Source: Pseudomonas sp. MTM4 (lineage in GTDB: Bacteria > Pseudomonadota > Gammaproteobacteria > Pseudomonadales > Pseudomonadaceae). From it: DNA of 64,000 nt. How positions within the stretch are numbered: position 1 is the first letter of the stretch; each line of letters opens with the position of its first letter. Shown here piece by piece: positions 1 to 7,716 of this stretch. The notes beneath the pieces are model-generated. The model was not told the DNA's origin. It did not search any database and was given only the letters and a program-made list of their open reading frames with translations. A program made the translations under genes and the position numbers. Location: contig NZ_CP048411.1 of the NCBI RefSeq assembly GCF_019355055.1, forward strand, positions 3,065,501 through 3,129,500. The letters run 5' to 3'.

Positions 1-96
1 CGCGACCATCGCAGCGTCGAACGCCCGGCCTATGCCTTGCAGATTGAAATTGAACGAGAGCAGACGCCTGCCACTGCAACCGGCACGCGCCAGTAA
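1..96 (+). CDS. possible C-terminal end of a gene cut by the window edge
   Basis: Frame 1 is open from the first base to a TAA at 94-96 and reads as a plausible hydrophilic protein tail of 31 residues ending in TATGTRQ. Nothing identifies a family. It is listed because the following bases start a decayed duplication, so this could be the last intact gene before the accessory region. It could equally be a chance open frame. Confidence 0.25.
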   Translation, partial: RDHRSVERPAYALQIEIEREQTPATATGTRQ

Positions 97-267
97 TCAA
101 GCGAAGCCGCACAACATTCGCCATGGGCGTCACCAAACAGTCGGTTCGTCGGCTGCGCAAGGAATACCGGAACCATCTTCACGTTACCCCTCTCTGCTGA
201 ACAGATGGGTCGTCACGTCCAAGGCAGCGTTGCGGCCGATACCGGCTCGATTCACACAGCGAGGGGA

Positions 268-463
268 GCGACGAACAACGCATTCGTGAAAAGACATACG
301 AAATCTGGGAGGCCAAAGGCCGACCGGAAGGATAGGAAGGAGAACACTGGGCGCAAGCAGAGGCGAGATGGAGCCCTTCTACAAGGAAGGCGATGCCACG
401 GCCGGCAGTGTAGAAAGCAGTGTCGCGATTCCTATGCCCAAGTCTTCAGACGAGCAAAAGTAG
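268..463 (+). pseudogene. decayed copy of a DUF2934 gene
   Basis: The stretch is clearly related to the intact DUF2934 gene at 10964-11161, and the similarity extends upstream to about 130 (matching about 10815-10960). In frame it reads EQRIREKTYEIWEAKGRPEG and then hits TAG where the intact copy has a Gln codon. Further on one base is missing just before the segment matching EPFYKEGDATAGSVESS, so the rest is out of frame. No start codon is left. DUF2934 proteins are small soluble proteins of unknown function. This is the broken partner of a duplication. Confidence 0.8.
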
Positions 464-541
464 GCTACTTCCATGCGAGCCTGCGCCAAGCGGGCTCGCA
501 TCCTGCCTAGCCATACGTTTGATAATCCTAAAAATAAGTAG

Positions 542-745
542 TGATTCATCGGGGGCGACGCTTTGCTCGTCAAACGCATTGGTAACGTGGCGCGCACGCG
601 TCTGGAATTGCGCACACGGATCACAAACAAGCCGCTCGGCTTAAGCCAAATGCGGCCACCACGGACGGGGCGTCCGGCCCGTCACCATGGAAGGTAAAGA
701 TGGCCCGCTTCTCTCCCATTTGGTCGTAATGCCAGTCCCGTGGCG
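542..745 (+). pseudogene. relic of the NERD-helicase promoter and 5' end
   Basis: About 200 bases match, with gaps, the segments before and over the start of the NERD helicase at 1590 and the relic at 14730-15020. After an ATG at 700 the reading is MARFSPIWS and then a stop, where the intact gene reads MARFFPVRSQ. The match ends near 745. Shared landmarks are a GGTAACGTGGC block and CTCGGCTTAAGCC upstream of the start. Only leader and start survive. Confidence 0.65.
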
Positions 746-814
746 GCAACCGGACCGGCGCGGTCGCCTGGGCATAGGCCCGTCGATCAGCCGCCGCGGT
801 ACCCTGCCACGGCC

Positions 815-1354
815 TTAAACGCCCTTTTCATTCGGCCCCGGCACATTCACCCCGTCCAGCGTGGAACGGCTTTCGCCCGCGCCATCGGTAATCACGCTAA
901 AACTGCCATCGGTCTCCAGCACCACCGCCTCGATGCCATCCAGCGCGGCCAGCCCCTGACTGCGCGCCGCGGCACGCACCTCGTCCTGGGTCACCCGCGC
1001 CGCGCGCAAGGCGTCGCCGAGAAAGCGGCCGCGATAGAACAGAAGCGCCGGCTCGCCTGTCACCGTACGCCGCACCCAAGCCACCCGCACGCTGGACCAG
1101 GTGACCACATACTGCAACCCAATCAACAGCGCGAAGGCCAGCACCCCCTCGGCCAGCGACACATTGCGATTGAGCAGAATCGTCGCAAAGGTCGACCCCA
1201 GGGCCACCGTTACCACCAGATCGAACGCATTCATCTTCGACAACGTCCGCCGCCCCGACAGGCGCAACAACAGCACCAGGCTGATATAGGCCAGCACGCC
1301 GACTACCAGCGTGCGTATCAGCGTCGTTGCGCTACTGAAAAACATGCCTTCCAC
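815..1354 (-). CDS. DUF421 (YetF/YcaP-type) inner-membrane protein
   Basis: The 179-residue product has two to three hydrophobic N-terminal segments (about residues 10-30, 42-62, 66-86) and a soluble C-terminal domain, the usual DUF421 layout. The family signature is visible as LRLSGRRTLSKMNAFDLVVTVALGS with GEPALLFYRGRF at the start of the soluble part. Function is not known. Two starts are possible, at 1354 (MEGMFF) and 1345 (MFFSS). It stands alone, convergent to the left relics and divergent from the helicase gene. The family call is firm; a role is not offered. Confidence 0.85.
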   Translation of the reverse strand: MEGMFFSSATTLIRTLVVGVLAYISLVLLLRLSGRRTLSKMNAFDLVVTVALGSTFATILLNRNVSLAEGVLAFALLIGLQYVVTWSSVRVAWVRRTVTGEPALLFYRGRFLGDALRAARVTQDEVRAAARSQGLAALDGIEAVVLETDGSFSVITDGAGESRSTLDGVNVPGPNEKGV

Positions 1355-1589
1355 GATTACCTCCGCAAGTGAGTCATGCAGGAGTGGACAGGGCTGGCGG
1401 GCGGAAAGTGCAAATGGCGCGAATGACCGCGCGTCAGGAGCCGACGTGAAAAGTCGGGATTAATCCATCGCCTGCTTTACCCGTACGTAGGCAGTGGTTA
1501 ATGTGCCATCACGCGCAGCAACTGCGCACTCGTTCACGGTTCCGCTGCGACGCTACGATCTGCACCGGTCCGCTCCAAGGAAGGTTCAG

Positions 1590-3473
1590 ATGGCCCGCTT
1601 TTTCCCTGTCCGCTCACAGTGCCAGTTCGACACCCCCGGCGAGCGTCGCTTCGCCGAGCGGCTGGAGAAGCTACTCGAAGACGACTACCTCTGCTGGAGC
1701 AACGTTCCGGTTGGGCCCAAGGCGCGCTATCCCGACTTCGTCGTGCTGCACCCGCGCCGCGGCATTCTCGTGCTGGAGGTCAAGGACTGGAAGCTCGCCA
1801 CTATCCAGAGCATGACCCACGGCAAGGTCACCCTGCATACCTCAAGCGGCTTGAAGACCCAGCCGAACCCCATGCTGCAGGCGCGCTCTTTCGTTCTGGA
1901 AGTCGACCTAGCGCTAAAGAAAGATCCACTGCTGCGCCAGAGCAAAAGCTCACCCCGGCCGGGCGAATTGATCATGCCGTGGGGCTGGGGCGTGGTGCTC
2001 ACCAACATTACCCGCCGCCAGTTCGAAGGGACCGACCTGCACGATGTGCTCGACCCGCAGCGCGTCATCTTTCAGGACGAGATGACCGAAACCGCCGACC
2101 CGGAAGCCTTTCAGCAGCGCCTCTGGAACATGTTCCCCCACGTCTTCCCCTGCACCCTGACGCTGCCGCAGATCGACCGCGTGCGTTACCACCTCTACCC
2201 CGAGGTTCGCGTCAGCGCCCTGCCCGGCCAGTTCGGCTTGTTCGCTGACAACGACGCGCCGATCCCCAGCCTCATGAAGGTCATGGACCTGCAGCAGGAA
2301 CAACTTGCCCGCTCCCTCGGCGAAGGCCACCGCGTTATCCACGGCGCGGCCGGCAGCGGCAAGACCATGATCCTCGGCTACCGCTGCGAGCAACTGGCCA
2401 AGGTTTCGCCCAAGCCGATACTGGTGCTCTGCTACAACAAGTCCCTGGCAGGCCGGTTGCGCCAGGTGCTGGATGTGAAAGGCCTGGGTGAGAAGGTCAG
2501 CGTGCGCAACTTCCACGCCTGGTGCTCGGACATGCTCACCGCCTACCAGGTCGACAAGCCCAGCCCGCGGCTGCCGGTCGGCCAGAAGATGGAGCAGATG
2601 ATTCAGTTCACCATCGACGGCGTCGACCGTGGCCAGATCCCGCGCGCGCAATACTCCGCCGTGCTGATCGACGAAGGCCACGACTTCGCGCCCGAGTGGT
2701 TCAAGCTCATCGTGCAGATGGTCGACCCAGCCACCAACTCGCTGCTGGTGCTCTACGACGATGCCCAGTCAATCTACCGTGGCAAGGGCAAGAAGGCCGG
2801 GCTGGATTTCAGCTTTGCCAGCGTCGGTATCCAGGCCCAAGGCCGCACCACCATCCTCAAGCTCAACTACCGCAACACGCTGGAAGTACTCTCGGTCGCC
2901 CGCGCCTTCGCCACCGAACTGCTCGCCGGCCGTGATGCCGGCGAAGACGGCGTCCCCATCATCGTCCCAGAAAGCGCCGGCCGCCGCGGTGCCTTTCCTG
3001 AACTCATTCACTGCGAAGGCCACTGGCAGGAATGGGACTGCCTCGTCACCCGCATCCGCGACGAACAGGCCAACGGCCGCGTACTCAACGACATGGCGAT
3101 CATCTACCGCAACAACGCCCAGGCCGAAGCCGCCGAACGCGCCTTGGCCCAAGCGGGCATCGCCTACGCATCCGGCACCAGCTCCAAAGGCCGCGGCGAA
3201 CTCTACGGCAGCGAAGACAGCGTCAAGATCGTCAGCATGCACTCCAGCAAAGGCCTGGAGTTCGGGCTGGTGCTGATTCCGGGGCTAGGGGACATGCCGA
3301 AAAAGGGCGAGACGGAAGCGGATGAGGCACGGTTGTTGTATGTGGCAATGACGCGGGCGATTGATCGGTTGGTGATGACGTATCAGGTGCATTCGGATTT
3401 TACGAGACGGGTGCAGGATGCGATTGGTGGAGTGGGGGAGCGGGTTGGGTTGGTACAGGAGGGTTGTGCGTGA
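1590..3473 (+). CDS. NERD-domain superfamily 1 DNA helicase
   Basis: The 627-residue product joins an N-terminal nuclease-related (NERD) domain to a UvrD/Rep-like helicase. NERD features are PDFVVLHPRRGILVLEVKDW at about 48-67, with D49, E63 and K65 as likely metal-site residues. The helicase has Walker A GAAGSGKT (252-259), Walker B LIDEGHDF (about 359-366), motif III VLYDDAQSIYR, a SMHSSKGLEF motif and LLYVAMTRA near the end. The ATG at 1590 is chosen because AAGGAAGG sits just upstream and the relic copies share this start; the open frame reaches back to a GTG at 1494. NERD-helicases are thought to act on DNA, and some occur in phage-defence loci; a role here is inference. It lies directly before cassette block A. 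Confidence 0.88.
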   Translation: MARFFPVRSQCQFDTPGERRFAERLEKLLEDDYLCWSNVPVGPKARYPDFVVLHPRRGILVLEVKDWKLATIQSMTHGKVTLHTSSGLKTQPNPMLQARSFVLEVDLALKKDPLLRQSKSSPRPGELIMPWGWGVVLTNITRRQFEGTDLHDVLDPQRVIFQDEMTETADPEAFQQRLWNMFPHVFPCTLTLPQIDRVRYHLYPEVRVSALPGQFGLFADNDAPIPSLMKVMDLQQEQLARSLGEGHRVIHGAAGSGKTMILGYRCEQLAKVSPKPILVLCYNKSLAGRLRQVLDVKGLGEKVSVRNFHAWCSDMLTAYQVDKPSPRLPVGQKMEQMIQFTIDGVDRGQIPRAQYSAVLIDEGHDFAPEWFKLIVQMVDPATNSLLVLYDDAQSIYRGKGKKAGLDFSFASVGIQAQGRTTILKLNYRNTLEVLSVARAFATELLAGRDAGEDGVPIIVPESAGRRGAFPELIHCEGHWQEWDCLVTRIRDEQANGRVLNDMAIIYRNNAQAEAAERALAQAGIAYASGTSSKGRGELYGSEDSVKIVSMHSSKGLEFGLVLIPGLGDMPKKGETEADEARLLYVAMTRAIDRLVMTYQVHSDFTRRVQDAIGGVGERVGLVQEGCA

Positions 3474-3530
3474 GCCTGCGCTATCCAATGGCCCGTTGCG
3501 CTCATAGCATGTCCATGATGACTTACGGTG

Positions 3531-3566
3531 TGTTATGCACCTATTGGCGTCTGATTATAGTTAGGC
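3531..3566 (+). other. attI-like sequence in front of cassette block A (candidate)
   Basis: This stretch ends in the integron core site GTTAGGC (3560-3566), directly before the first cassette, and begins with TTATGCAC. It resembles 15161-15196 in front of block B: both share TTATRCA and TGGYGTCTGATYRTAG followed by GTTAGRC. No attC-type second half or hairpin is seen upstream, which fits an attI rather than an attC. No integrase gene accompanies it, so the call rests on position and the repeat. Confidence 0.5.
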
Positions 3567-3590
3567 AACCTACTTCCCCGAGATCATAAA

Positions 3591-4166
3591 ATGACAGGCG
3601 TATCAATCACTTGGTTATTAGTTACTACAATTGCACTTTTCAGTCTTGCCGTATGTGCCCCGTCTGGCACAAAGAATGCGATCAACTCAGCAATCTCAAA
3701 GGAGCTCTACTGGGCTGGTGCATATCTATCTCTAACCTCAGCCCTGCTTTCAATTTTGCTTTGGATTTGGCAAATCCCTTTAGGAGCCGTATTTGGAGTC
3801 GCCTTCGAGAGTTTCTTTAATGAGATTTTACCGACCTTTATTTCAACAATATTTGGGGCATTTCTCTGGATACTACTCTCACTTGCGATTCAAGAGAAAT
3901 CAAAAATTGGTTTCACCCTGCTGTCCCTAGGGTATTGTTTGCTAATGACTGGCTTAAATTACATGCCTTTTTTACAAGCCACTGTCTATGAATTTTGTCC
4001 TCTTGCCGGCAGCAGAGATGAGGCTGTAGACATTGTTGCATCTATATTTCTTTCTGCGACCATTGCAGTACTTAGCTACTTATACAAAAAGTATCGCAAT
4101 CGCCTAACTAGTGGTTCAAGTCCGCTCGCTTCGTTCACTCGGGACGGGCGAAAGCCCGCCCCTTAA
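3591..4166 (+). CDS. cassette A1: hypothetical multi-pass membrane protein
   Basis: The 191-residue product is strongly hydrophobic with five probable membrane segments (about 6-22, 41-63, 80-98, 100-118, 145-165), followed by a basic KKYRNR. No family was recognised. The gene is lower in GC than the neighbouring core genes, as is usual for cassettes. The reading frame runs into the attC at 4102, so about the last 20 residues (from LTSGSSPL on) are encoded by the recombination site. The ATG at 3591 comes about 25 bases after the core site; the Shine-Dalgarno match is weak. It is the first cassette, the place best expressed in integrons. Confidence 0.7.
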   Translation: MTGVSITWLLVTTIALFSLAVCAPSGTKNAINSAISKELYWAGAYLSLTSALLSILLWIWQIPLGAVFGVAFESFFNEILPTFISTIFGAFLWILLSLAIQEKSKIGFTLLSLGYCLLMTGLNYMPFLQATVYEFCPLAGSRDEAVDIVASIFLSATIAVLSYLYKKYRNRLTSGSSPLASFTRDGRKPAP

Positions 4167-4179
4167 CCAAACGTTAGTT
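4102..4179 (+). repeat. attC site closing cassette A1
   Basis: The site runs from GCCTAAC (4102-4108) to GTTAGTT (4173-4179). Inside it are the P. stutzeri-type arms: CGCTCGCTTCG and the strong inverted repeat GGACGGGC / GCCCGCCCC, ending in TTAACCAAACGTTAG. Closely related sites stand at 15606, 16468 and 17118. Length and folding fit a normal attC. Confidence 0.88.
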
Positions 4180-4204
4180 GCCCGACATCCAGACAGAGAG
4201 AGCC

Positions 4205-4780
4205 ATGGATAGACTTATAGAGTTAGTGCTAACCAGCCAAGCGCTTCAATTGGTAGTAATTGGTGTTTTTTTGTTAATTGCCGCTATGCTTTTGATTTTG
4301 TTTGTTCAATACAATATCGATAGGGCTAAAGGACGGCACGCTAAGTTCCTCTGGTTTGAGGTAAATGCTATGCCGCCTCAGTCCGCTAAAGAGGAAAAGA
4401 CAGCTCATCACCCTAATATCACCGGTAAGAATATCAACACGGGACAAAATTACGGAGAGATTGGCGACAAATACACCGGGCTCAAACAACGCGAGGTTAC
4501 ACAAGAAGATGTGCAGTATCTGGCTCAAGAGATTGAGAAATTCTCGAATAGATATTCGGAAAAATTAAATCGATCTCATATTACGCTGGGCTATCCAGGT
4601 TGCAAAGAGACAACCAACTTGGCAGGCCAAGTTTATCTCGTACTGCAACGCATGGGCTTCAACAAGATAGAGATATGTACCTTACAAACGTTTGGTGTGG
4701 CTGGTAGGAAGTTCGGAGTTTCAAACGCTCCTGATAACTCAATCATGATTGAGATATTTCCGGCAGATAACGTGGAATAG
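4205..4780 (+). CDS. cassette A2: hypothetical membrane-anchored protein
   Basis: The 191-residue protein has one N-terminal membrane segment (about 10-32, LVVIGVFLLIAAMLLILFV), a short basic turn, then a soluble part. After a linker it carries a Gly/Asn-rich repeat, NITGKNINTGQNYGEIGD, followed by a mixed helix/strand domain with the segment GYPGCKETTNLAGQVY. Such Gly-Asn repeats occur as linkers in several defence and signalling proteins, but no family is claimed. The frame is open from a TTG at 4178, inside the attC; the ATG at 4205 is preferred because GAGAGA precedes it. Confidence 0.65.
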   Translation: MDRLIELVLTSQALQLVVIGVFLLIAAMLLILFVQYNIDRAKGRHAKFLWFEVNAMPPQSAKEEKTAHHPNITGKNINTGQNYGEIGDKYTGLKQREVTQEDVQYLAQEIEKFSNRYSEKLNRSHITLGYPGCKETTNLAGQVYLVLQRMGFNKIEICTLQTFGVAGRKFGVSNAPDNSIMIEIFPADNVE

Positions 4781-4785
4781 CAACT

Positions 4786-4850
4786 ATCAAACAATTGCAG
4801 CGGAACAAATGTCGCTGCGCGAAATTCGTCCGCTGAATTTGGCGTTAGAG
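4786..4850 (+). repeat. divergent attC site closing cassette A2
   Basis: A shorter attC of a different sequence type runs from ATCAAAC (4786-4792) to GTTAGAG (4844-4850). CAGCGGA and TCCGCTG form the inner arms. Both outer boxes differ by a base from the RYYYAAC/GTTRRRY consensus, so it may be less active. Its different sequence suggests the cassette came from another source than its neighbours. Confidence 0.7.
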
Positions 4851-4858
4851 ATCACAAG

Positions 4859-5155
4859 ATGTCCCATGCCAAAGCCTCATTCGAGTACGGAATAAAAGAT
4901 GCAGATGAGCTTCTGGCTCACTTCGACGCAATTAACACCAACCCTCCGCCACCGAATGCGGAGGTTCTAAAACGTGCAGGGCTGGTAATGGCGCTTACTG
5001 CATGGGAAACATACGTCGAGGATCGTGTAACCGAGGCAATGAACAAGAGGCTTGCAGCAGTTGCAGGAAGCTATGTTGGTGAGTTCATCCACAAGAAATT
5101 GCAGCAAGAGCTTAAGCAATTCCACAATCCTACATCCGATAAAACCCTACCATGA
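4859..5155 (+). pseudogene. cassette A3: truncated RiboL-PSP-HEPN-like protein
   Basis: The 98 residues resemble the N-terminal half of RiboL-PSP-HEPN proteins: SFEYGIKDADELLAHFDAIN, a helix with MALTAWETYVEDRV, and EFIHKKLQQELKQFHNPTSD. Family members are usually about twice as long and carry the RNase motif (R-x4-6-H) in the missing C-terminal half. Here translation stops after DKTLP, just before the attC. HEPN proteins are typically RNases or their partners in toxin and antiviral systems. This copy probably lacks the active site. The family call is by eye. Confidence 0.6.
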
Positions 5156-5171
5156 GTCTTTTGCAGCGCAG

Positions 5172-5230
5172 GGCTAACAATTCACTCAAGCCGACGCCGC
5201 TTCGCGGCGCGGCTTAATCCATTGTTAGGT
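5172..5230 (+). repeat. attC site closing cassette A3
   Basis: It runs from GGCTAAC (5172-5178) to GTTAGGT (5224-5230) with the hairpin AAGCCGACGCC / GGCGCGGCTTAA around CGCTTCGCGG. It is the same short type as the site at 17578-17638, and a few bases separate the downstream core from the next start codon. Confidence 0.85.
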
Positions 5231-5236
5231 CTCATC

Positions 5237-5503
5237 ATGGATGATCGTGCATTTCAAAGCCATGAAATATTCCTGCAGAAGATTCCCGACACCTCGTCTC
5301 CGCCCAGTCATGAAAAAAGGGGACAGTTTTATTTTTGGGTTTGCATAGACGCTGAAGATAAACATTCAAGCCAAGCCCGACATGTACGTTTGAAGGAATT
5401 GCAGTGGAAGAAGCTGTTAGCGTCATCGTCGAATGGATGGGTAGCCGTCATGGCTTTTCTGATAGACGACCGCCGCCGTATGGATGGGTGTGGGTTGTCA
5501 TAG
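5237..5503 (+). CDS. cassette A4 remnant, disrupted hypothetical reading frame
   Basis: The ATG at 5237 follows the core site GTTAGGT at the spacing seen for other cassettes, so a gene is expected here. The first 25 residues (MDDRAFQSHEIF...) look natural. Then the AAAGGGGACAG repeat at 5312 lies inside the frame, and the last 35 residues overlap the next gene out of frame. No attC follows. This is probably the start of a cassette gene fused to unrelated sequence at the repeat. Confidence 0.35.
   Translation: MDDRAFQSHEIFLQKIPDTSSPPSHEKRGQFYFWVCIDAEDKHSSQARHVRLKELQWKKLLASSSNGWVAVMAFLIDDRRRMDGCGLS
5312..5336 (+). repeat. dispersed AAAGGGGACAG...TTTATTT element, copy 1
   Basis: Reads AAAAAAGGGGACAGTTTTAT. 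Related copies stand at 5875, 9351 and 18246. Each lies at a visible break between unrelated sequences. The copy here marks the end of cassette block A. Confidence 0.7.
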
Positions 5504-5835
5504 TAGCTGTATGGATAGGCGGCTGGCTGACAGCCCAGGAGCTGAGGGGTAGAAAGGAACGGCTTGATAGCCAAACCACGTTGGCGCTGGTCGACCATGA
5601 GCTTTCCGCAACTGCGCTGGTGAAAAAGGACGGGACGTTAACCAAGCACTCAGCTCGCCTGAAATTCGATCAGCAGGCCTATGTATTGGACGTGAAGGTC
5701 ACCGGCAGCACTACAGCGGTAAAGCTGATCCATGAAAGACTGGCCACGTTACCCGAGGTAGAAGCGTTTCTAAGCAGCGAAACGATATTCATCCTGTCAG
5801 ATTTCAAGGCTACTACTCCCGCCTCGGTTGCTTGA
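5404..5835 (+). CDS. hypothetical protein with one membrane segment
   Basis: The frame opens at a GTG at 5404 (an ATG at 5437 is an alternative) and gives up to 143 residues. A membrane segment, WVWVVIVAVWIGGWLTA, sits near residues 27-45. The rest is soluble, with a strand/helix pattern around KFDQQAYVLDVKVTGSTTAVKLIHE. No family recognised. Its 5' end overlaps the A4 remnant, and a further AAAGGGGACAG repeat follows the stop at 5875. It may be a full gene or the rest of one cut at its start. Confidence 0.45.
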   Translation: MEEAVSVIVEWMGSRHGFSDRRPPPYGWVWVVIVAVWIGGWLTAQELRGRKERLDSQTTLALVDHELSATALVKKDGTLTKHSARLKFDQQAYVLDVKVTGSTTAVKLIHERLATLPEVEAFLSSETIFILSDFKATTPASVA

Positions 5836-5874
5836 TCTTTCTGGCTGGCGGTGAGTCCCCAAAAAGCAGACCGC

Positions 5875-5897
5875 GGAAAAAGGGGACAGATCTATTA
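5875..5897 (+). repeat. dispersed AAAGGGGACAG element, copy 2
   Basis: Reads AAAAAGGGGACAGATCTATT. It lies 40 bases after the stop of the preceding hypothetical gene and before the ACT-domain gene, between accessory and more ordinary sequence. Confidence 0.7.
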
Positions 5898-5991
5898 ATC
5901 GCCCCTCCGCTGGAGGAAAGGGCGTTCATTCAACGCTACCTATCACTCTTACTTCAGGCACCCCGTTCGCTTAATCACGAGGTCTCATGAC

Positions 5992-6378
5992 ATGAACCAA
6001 TCGTTTTCTGTGCTCCCCCAACGTTTTGTGATTGCACGGTTAGAGCCAAATACTGACCTGCCGAGTGCTGTGTTGGCATCACCAGATTTCTTTTCGATCA
6101 CTCGGATGGGCGATGAGCTCTCGATTGTCTGCGCTGAGGGTGTCGCAACCGGTTCAACCCGAGTGGATGGGCCTTGGCGTGCGATCAAAGTACAAGGGCC
6201 GTTTGCCTTTGACCAAACAGGGATTCTGGCGTCCTTCCTTGATCCGCTCGCGGCTGCTGGCGTTGGCATTTTCGCGATAAGCACGTTCGATACGGACTAC
6301 ATATTGGTCAAGTCGGAGAATCTGGATAAAGCGGTAGACGCTTTGAAAGAAGCCGGACACCAGCTCTTGGGAGAATGA
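5992..6378 (+). CDS. ACT domain-containing (CASTOR-like) protein
   Basis: The 128-residue protein fits stand-alone ACT-domain proteins related to eukaryotic CASTOR sensors. Visible features are the first half around ELSIVCAEGVATGSTRVDGPWRAIKVQGPFAFDQTGILASFLDPLAAAGVGIF and the second-half segment STFDTDYILVKSENLDKAVDALKEAGH. ACT domains bind amino acids or other small ligands; the ligand here is unknown. The gene has its own start, and no attC is found around it, so it is not a cassette. It is followed by DUF1993 and the monooxygenase remnant on the same strand. Confidence 0.8.
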   Translation: MNQSFSVLPQRFVIARLEPNTDLPSAVLASPDFFSITRMGDELSIVCAEGVATGSTRVDGPWRAIKVQGPFAFDQTGILASFLDPLAAAGVGIFAISTFDTDYILVKSENLDKAVDALKEAGHQLLGE

Positions 6379-6478
6379 AGGTAAGAGGGCAGAGCGATCC
6401 GCCTGCCCGACGCTTGCCTAGCTACACCCCGTCACTTTGTTCGGCATAAATCAGTCTTCAATCCCAAGGTAAGAACCC

Positions 6479-7045
6479 ATGCAGCTAACGTCACTCCTTG
6501 TCCCAACTTACACGCAGATGCTCAAGACACTCGCCGGGTGGCTGAGGAAAGCGCAGGCCCAGCTACCGGAAGCAGAGGCGCAGGCGCTGTTATCCGCGCG
6601 GTTGGCGCCCGACATGTATCCGCTGTCCACTCAGGTTCGCTTTGCCTGTGTCCAGGCGCGAGAGGCCATGTGTCGGTTGCGGGGCGAGGCGCTCCCGCCT
6701 GCTATCAACGAGCTATTGAACGAGGGGCGTCAGGCTGTCAAAAGCCCCGGATCGCTCGCTGAGGCCTATGCCCGGATCGATGAAACGGTCGCGCTGCTCA
6801 ACCGCCTCGCAGCCGATGCGCTCGATGTAGAGGGGAATGAGCCCATCGCCCATGAACTCCCGAACGGGATGGTCTTGGATCTGACCGCAGACCAATACGC
6901 CCGTGACTGGACGCTGGGTCAGTTCTACTTCCACGTCATGACCGCCTATTCGATCTTGCGCAAGGAAGGCATCAATCTCGGCAAGGCGGACTACGTGGCG
7001 CACATGCTGCCCTATGTCCGTCCGGAAACGATTCCAAAGGGTTAA
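6479..7045 (+). CDS. DUF1993 family protein
   Basis: The 188-residue soluble protein matches the DUF1993 pattern: an N-terminal helix TYTQMLKTLAGWLRKAQAQ, LAPDMYPLSTQVRFACVQAREAMCRL, and the C-terminal YFHVMTAYSILRKEGINLGKADYV. The family resembles DinB-like four-helix bundles; no activity is known. It sits 100 bases after the ACT gene and 40 bases before the truncated monooxygenase gene, so the three may once have formed an operon. Confidence 0.85.
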   Translation: MQLTSLLVPTYTQMLKTLAGWLRKAQAQLPEAEAQALLSARLAPDMYPLSTQVRFACVQAREAMCRLRGEALPPAINELLNEGRQAVKSPGSLAEAYARIDETVALLNRLAADALDVEGNEPIAHELPNGMVLDLTADQYARDWTLGQFYFHVMTAYSILRKEGINLGKADYVAHMLPYVRPETIPKG

Positions 7046-7084
7046 CGAACCAATCCCGACCGAACGCCACTCCCCGAGGCGACC

Positions 7085-7300
7085 ATGACTCAGATTGCCC
7101 AGACGCCTGCACCGCCGTACTACGCCGTCATCTTCACATCGCTTCGGGCCGAGGGCGATCAGGTACGGCGCGATGGCGGGCGAATGCTGGAATTGGCGGC
7201 ATTGCAGCCGGGCTTTCTCGGCGTTGAGTCTGCCCGCGATGGTGTGGGAATCACGGTTTCGTACTGGGCGAACCTGAAGGCAATCGATCCGCTCTCTTTG
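7085..7300 (+). pseudogene. truncated antibiotic-biosynthesis-monooxygenase (ABM) family gene
   Basis: The first 66 codons read as an ABM-fold protein: APPYYAVIFTSLRAEGD, MLELAALQPGFLGVES, GVGITVSYWANLKAI. Full-length members continue with a roughly 30-residue helix and strand starting about here (xWKxHxEH), which is missing. After residue 68 the frame runs into the 3' end of the opposite-strand gene that ends at 7305. The stretch VRRDGGRM in the middle reads more naturally in the +1 frame (YGAMAG), so two compensating shifts may also be present. The break is at about 7285-7300. Confidence 0.7.
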
Positions 7301-7304
7301 TGGC

Positions 7305-7715
7305 TCAGCCGTTCGGCACGACCTCGTAGGGCGTATTGCTGAAAAAGATGTTGCGCCAGTCCGAGCGCCATTGAGGGATGCTCAGGGTAAAGCCTTGGGT
7401 GCGCTTGTCGAAGGCGATCCATGCCACGCCCAGGCTTTGGTTGTCTTCGCTCGTCCGCATGTCCACTGAGCGCGTGGTAAAGAGCGGGCTGCGAAATACT
7501 TTCGACCGGTCCGCACGGTCGACGATGCGCAGATACGACAGGCCACCACCAGGGACCAGCAAGCCCTGTACCGGCACGCTTTCGATTAAATGGCCACCTT
7601 GCGGGCTGACTTGCGAAACCGACGGCGGCGCGCTCAGCGCATCGCTCAGGCTCCAGCCAAAGAGCAGGGCGAGCGCGGCGAGAAGGCTGCATACAGCGAG
7701 AATGGCTTTGTTCAT
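7305..7715 (-). CDS. small exported/anchored protein of the T6SS cargo islet (possible immunity protein)
   Basis: The 136-residue product begins with MNKAILAVCSLLAALALLFGW, an uncleaved anchor or signal peptide, and the rest should be periplasmic. No family recognised. Its start lies two bases from the stop of the DUF6402-like gene, so it is last in a three-gene unit (PAAR, DUF6402-like, this gene). Immunity genes commonly follow the effector, and a periplasmic location would suit a periplasm-acting toxin; that is inference. Its stop codon is within about 20 bases of the ABM break. Confidence 0.65.
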   Translation of the reverse strand: MNKAILAVCSLLAALALLFGWSLSDALSAPPSVSQVSPQGGHLIESVPVQGLLVPGGGLSYLRIVDRADRSKVFRSPLFTTRSVDMRTSEDNQSLGVAWIAFDKRTQGFTLSIPQWRSDWRNIFFSNTPYEVVPNG

Positions 7716-7716
7716 G

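Noticed and set aside
3474..3590. Search for an integron integrase (intI) next to either cassette block
   Set aside because: No open frame on either strand around 3.4-3.6 kb or 15.0-15.2 kb shows tyrosine-recombinase motifs; elsewhere in the window none was recognised either.
5992..7300. ACT, DUF1993 and ABM genes as further integron cassettes
   Set aside because: No attC-like hairpin or GTTRRRY/RYYYAAC pair lies between them; base composition is like the core genes.
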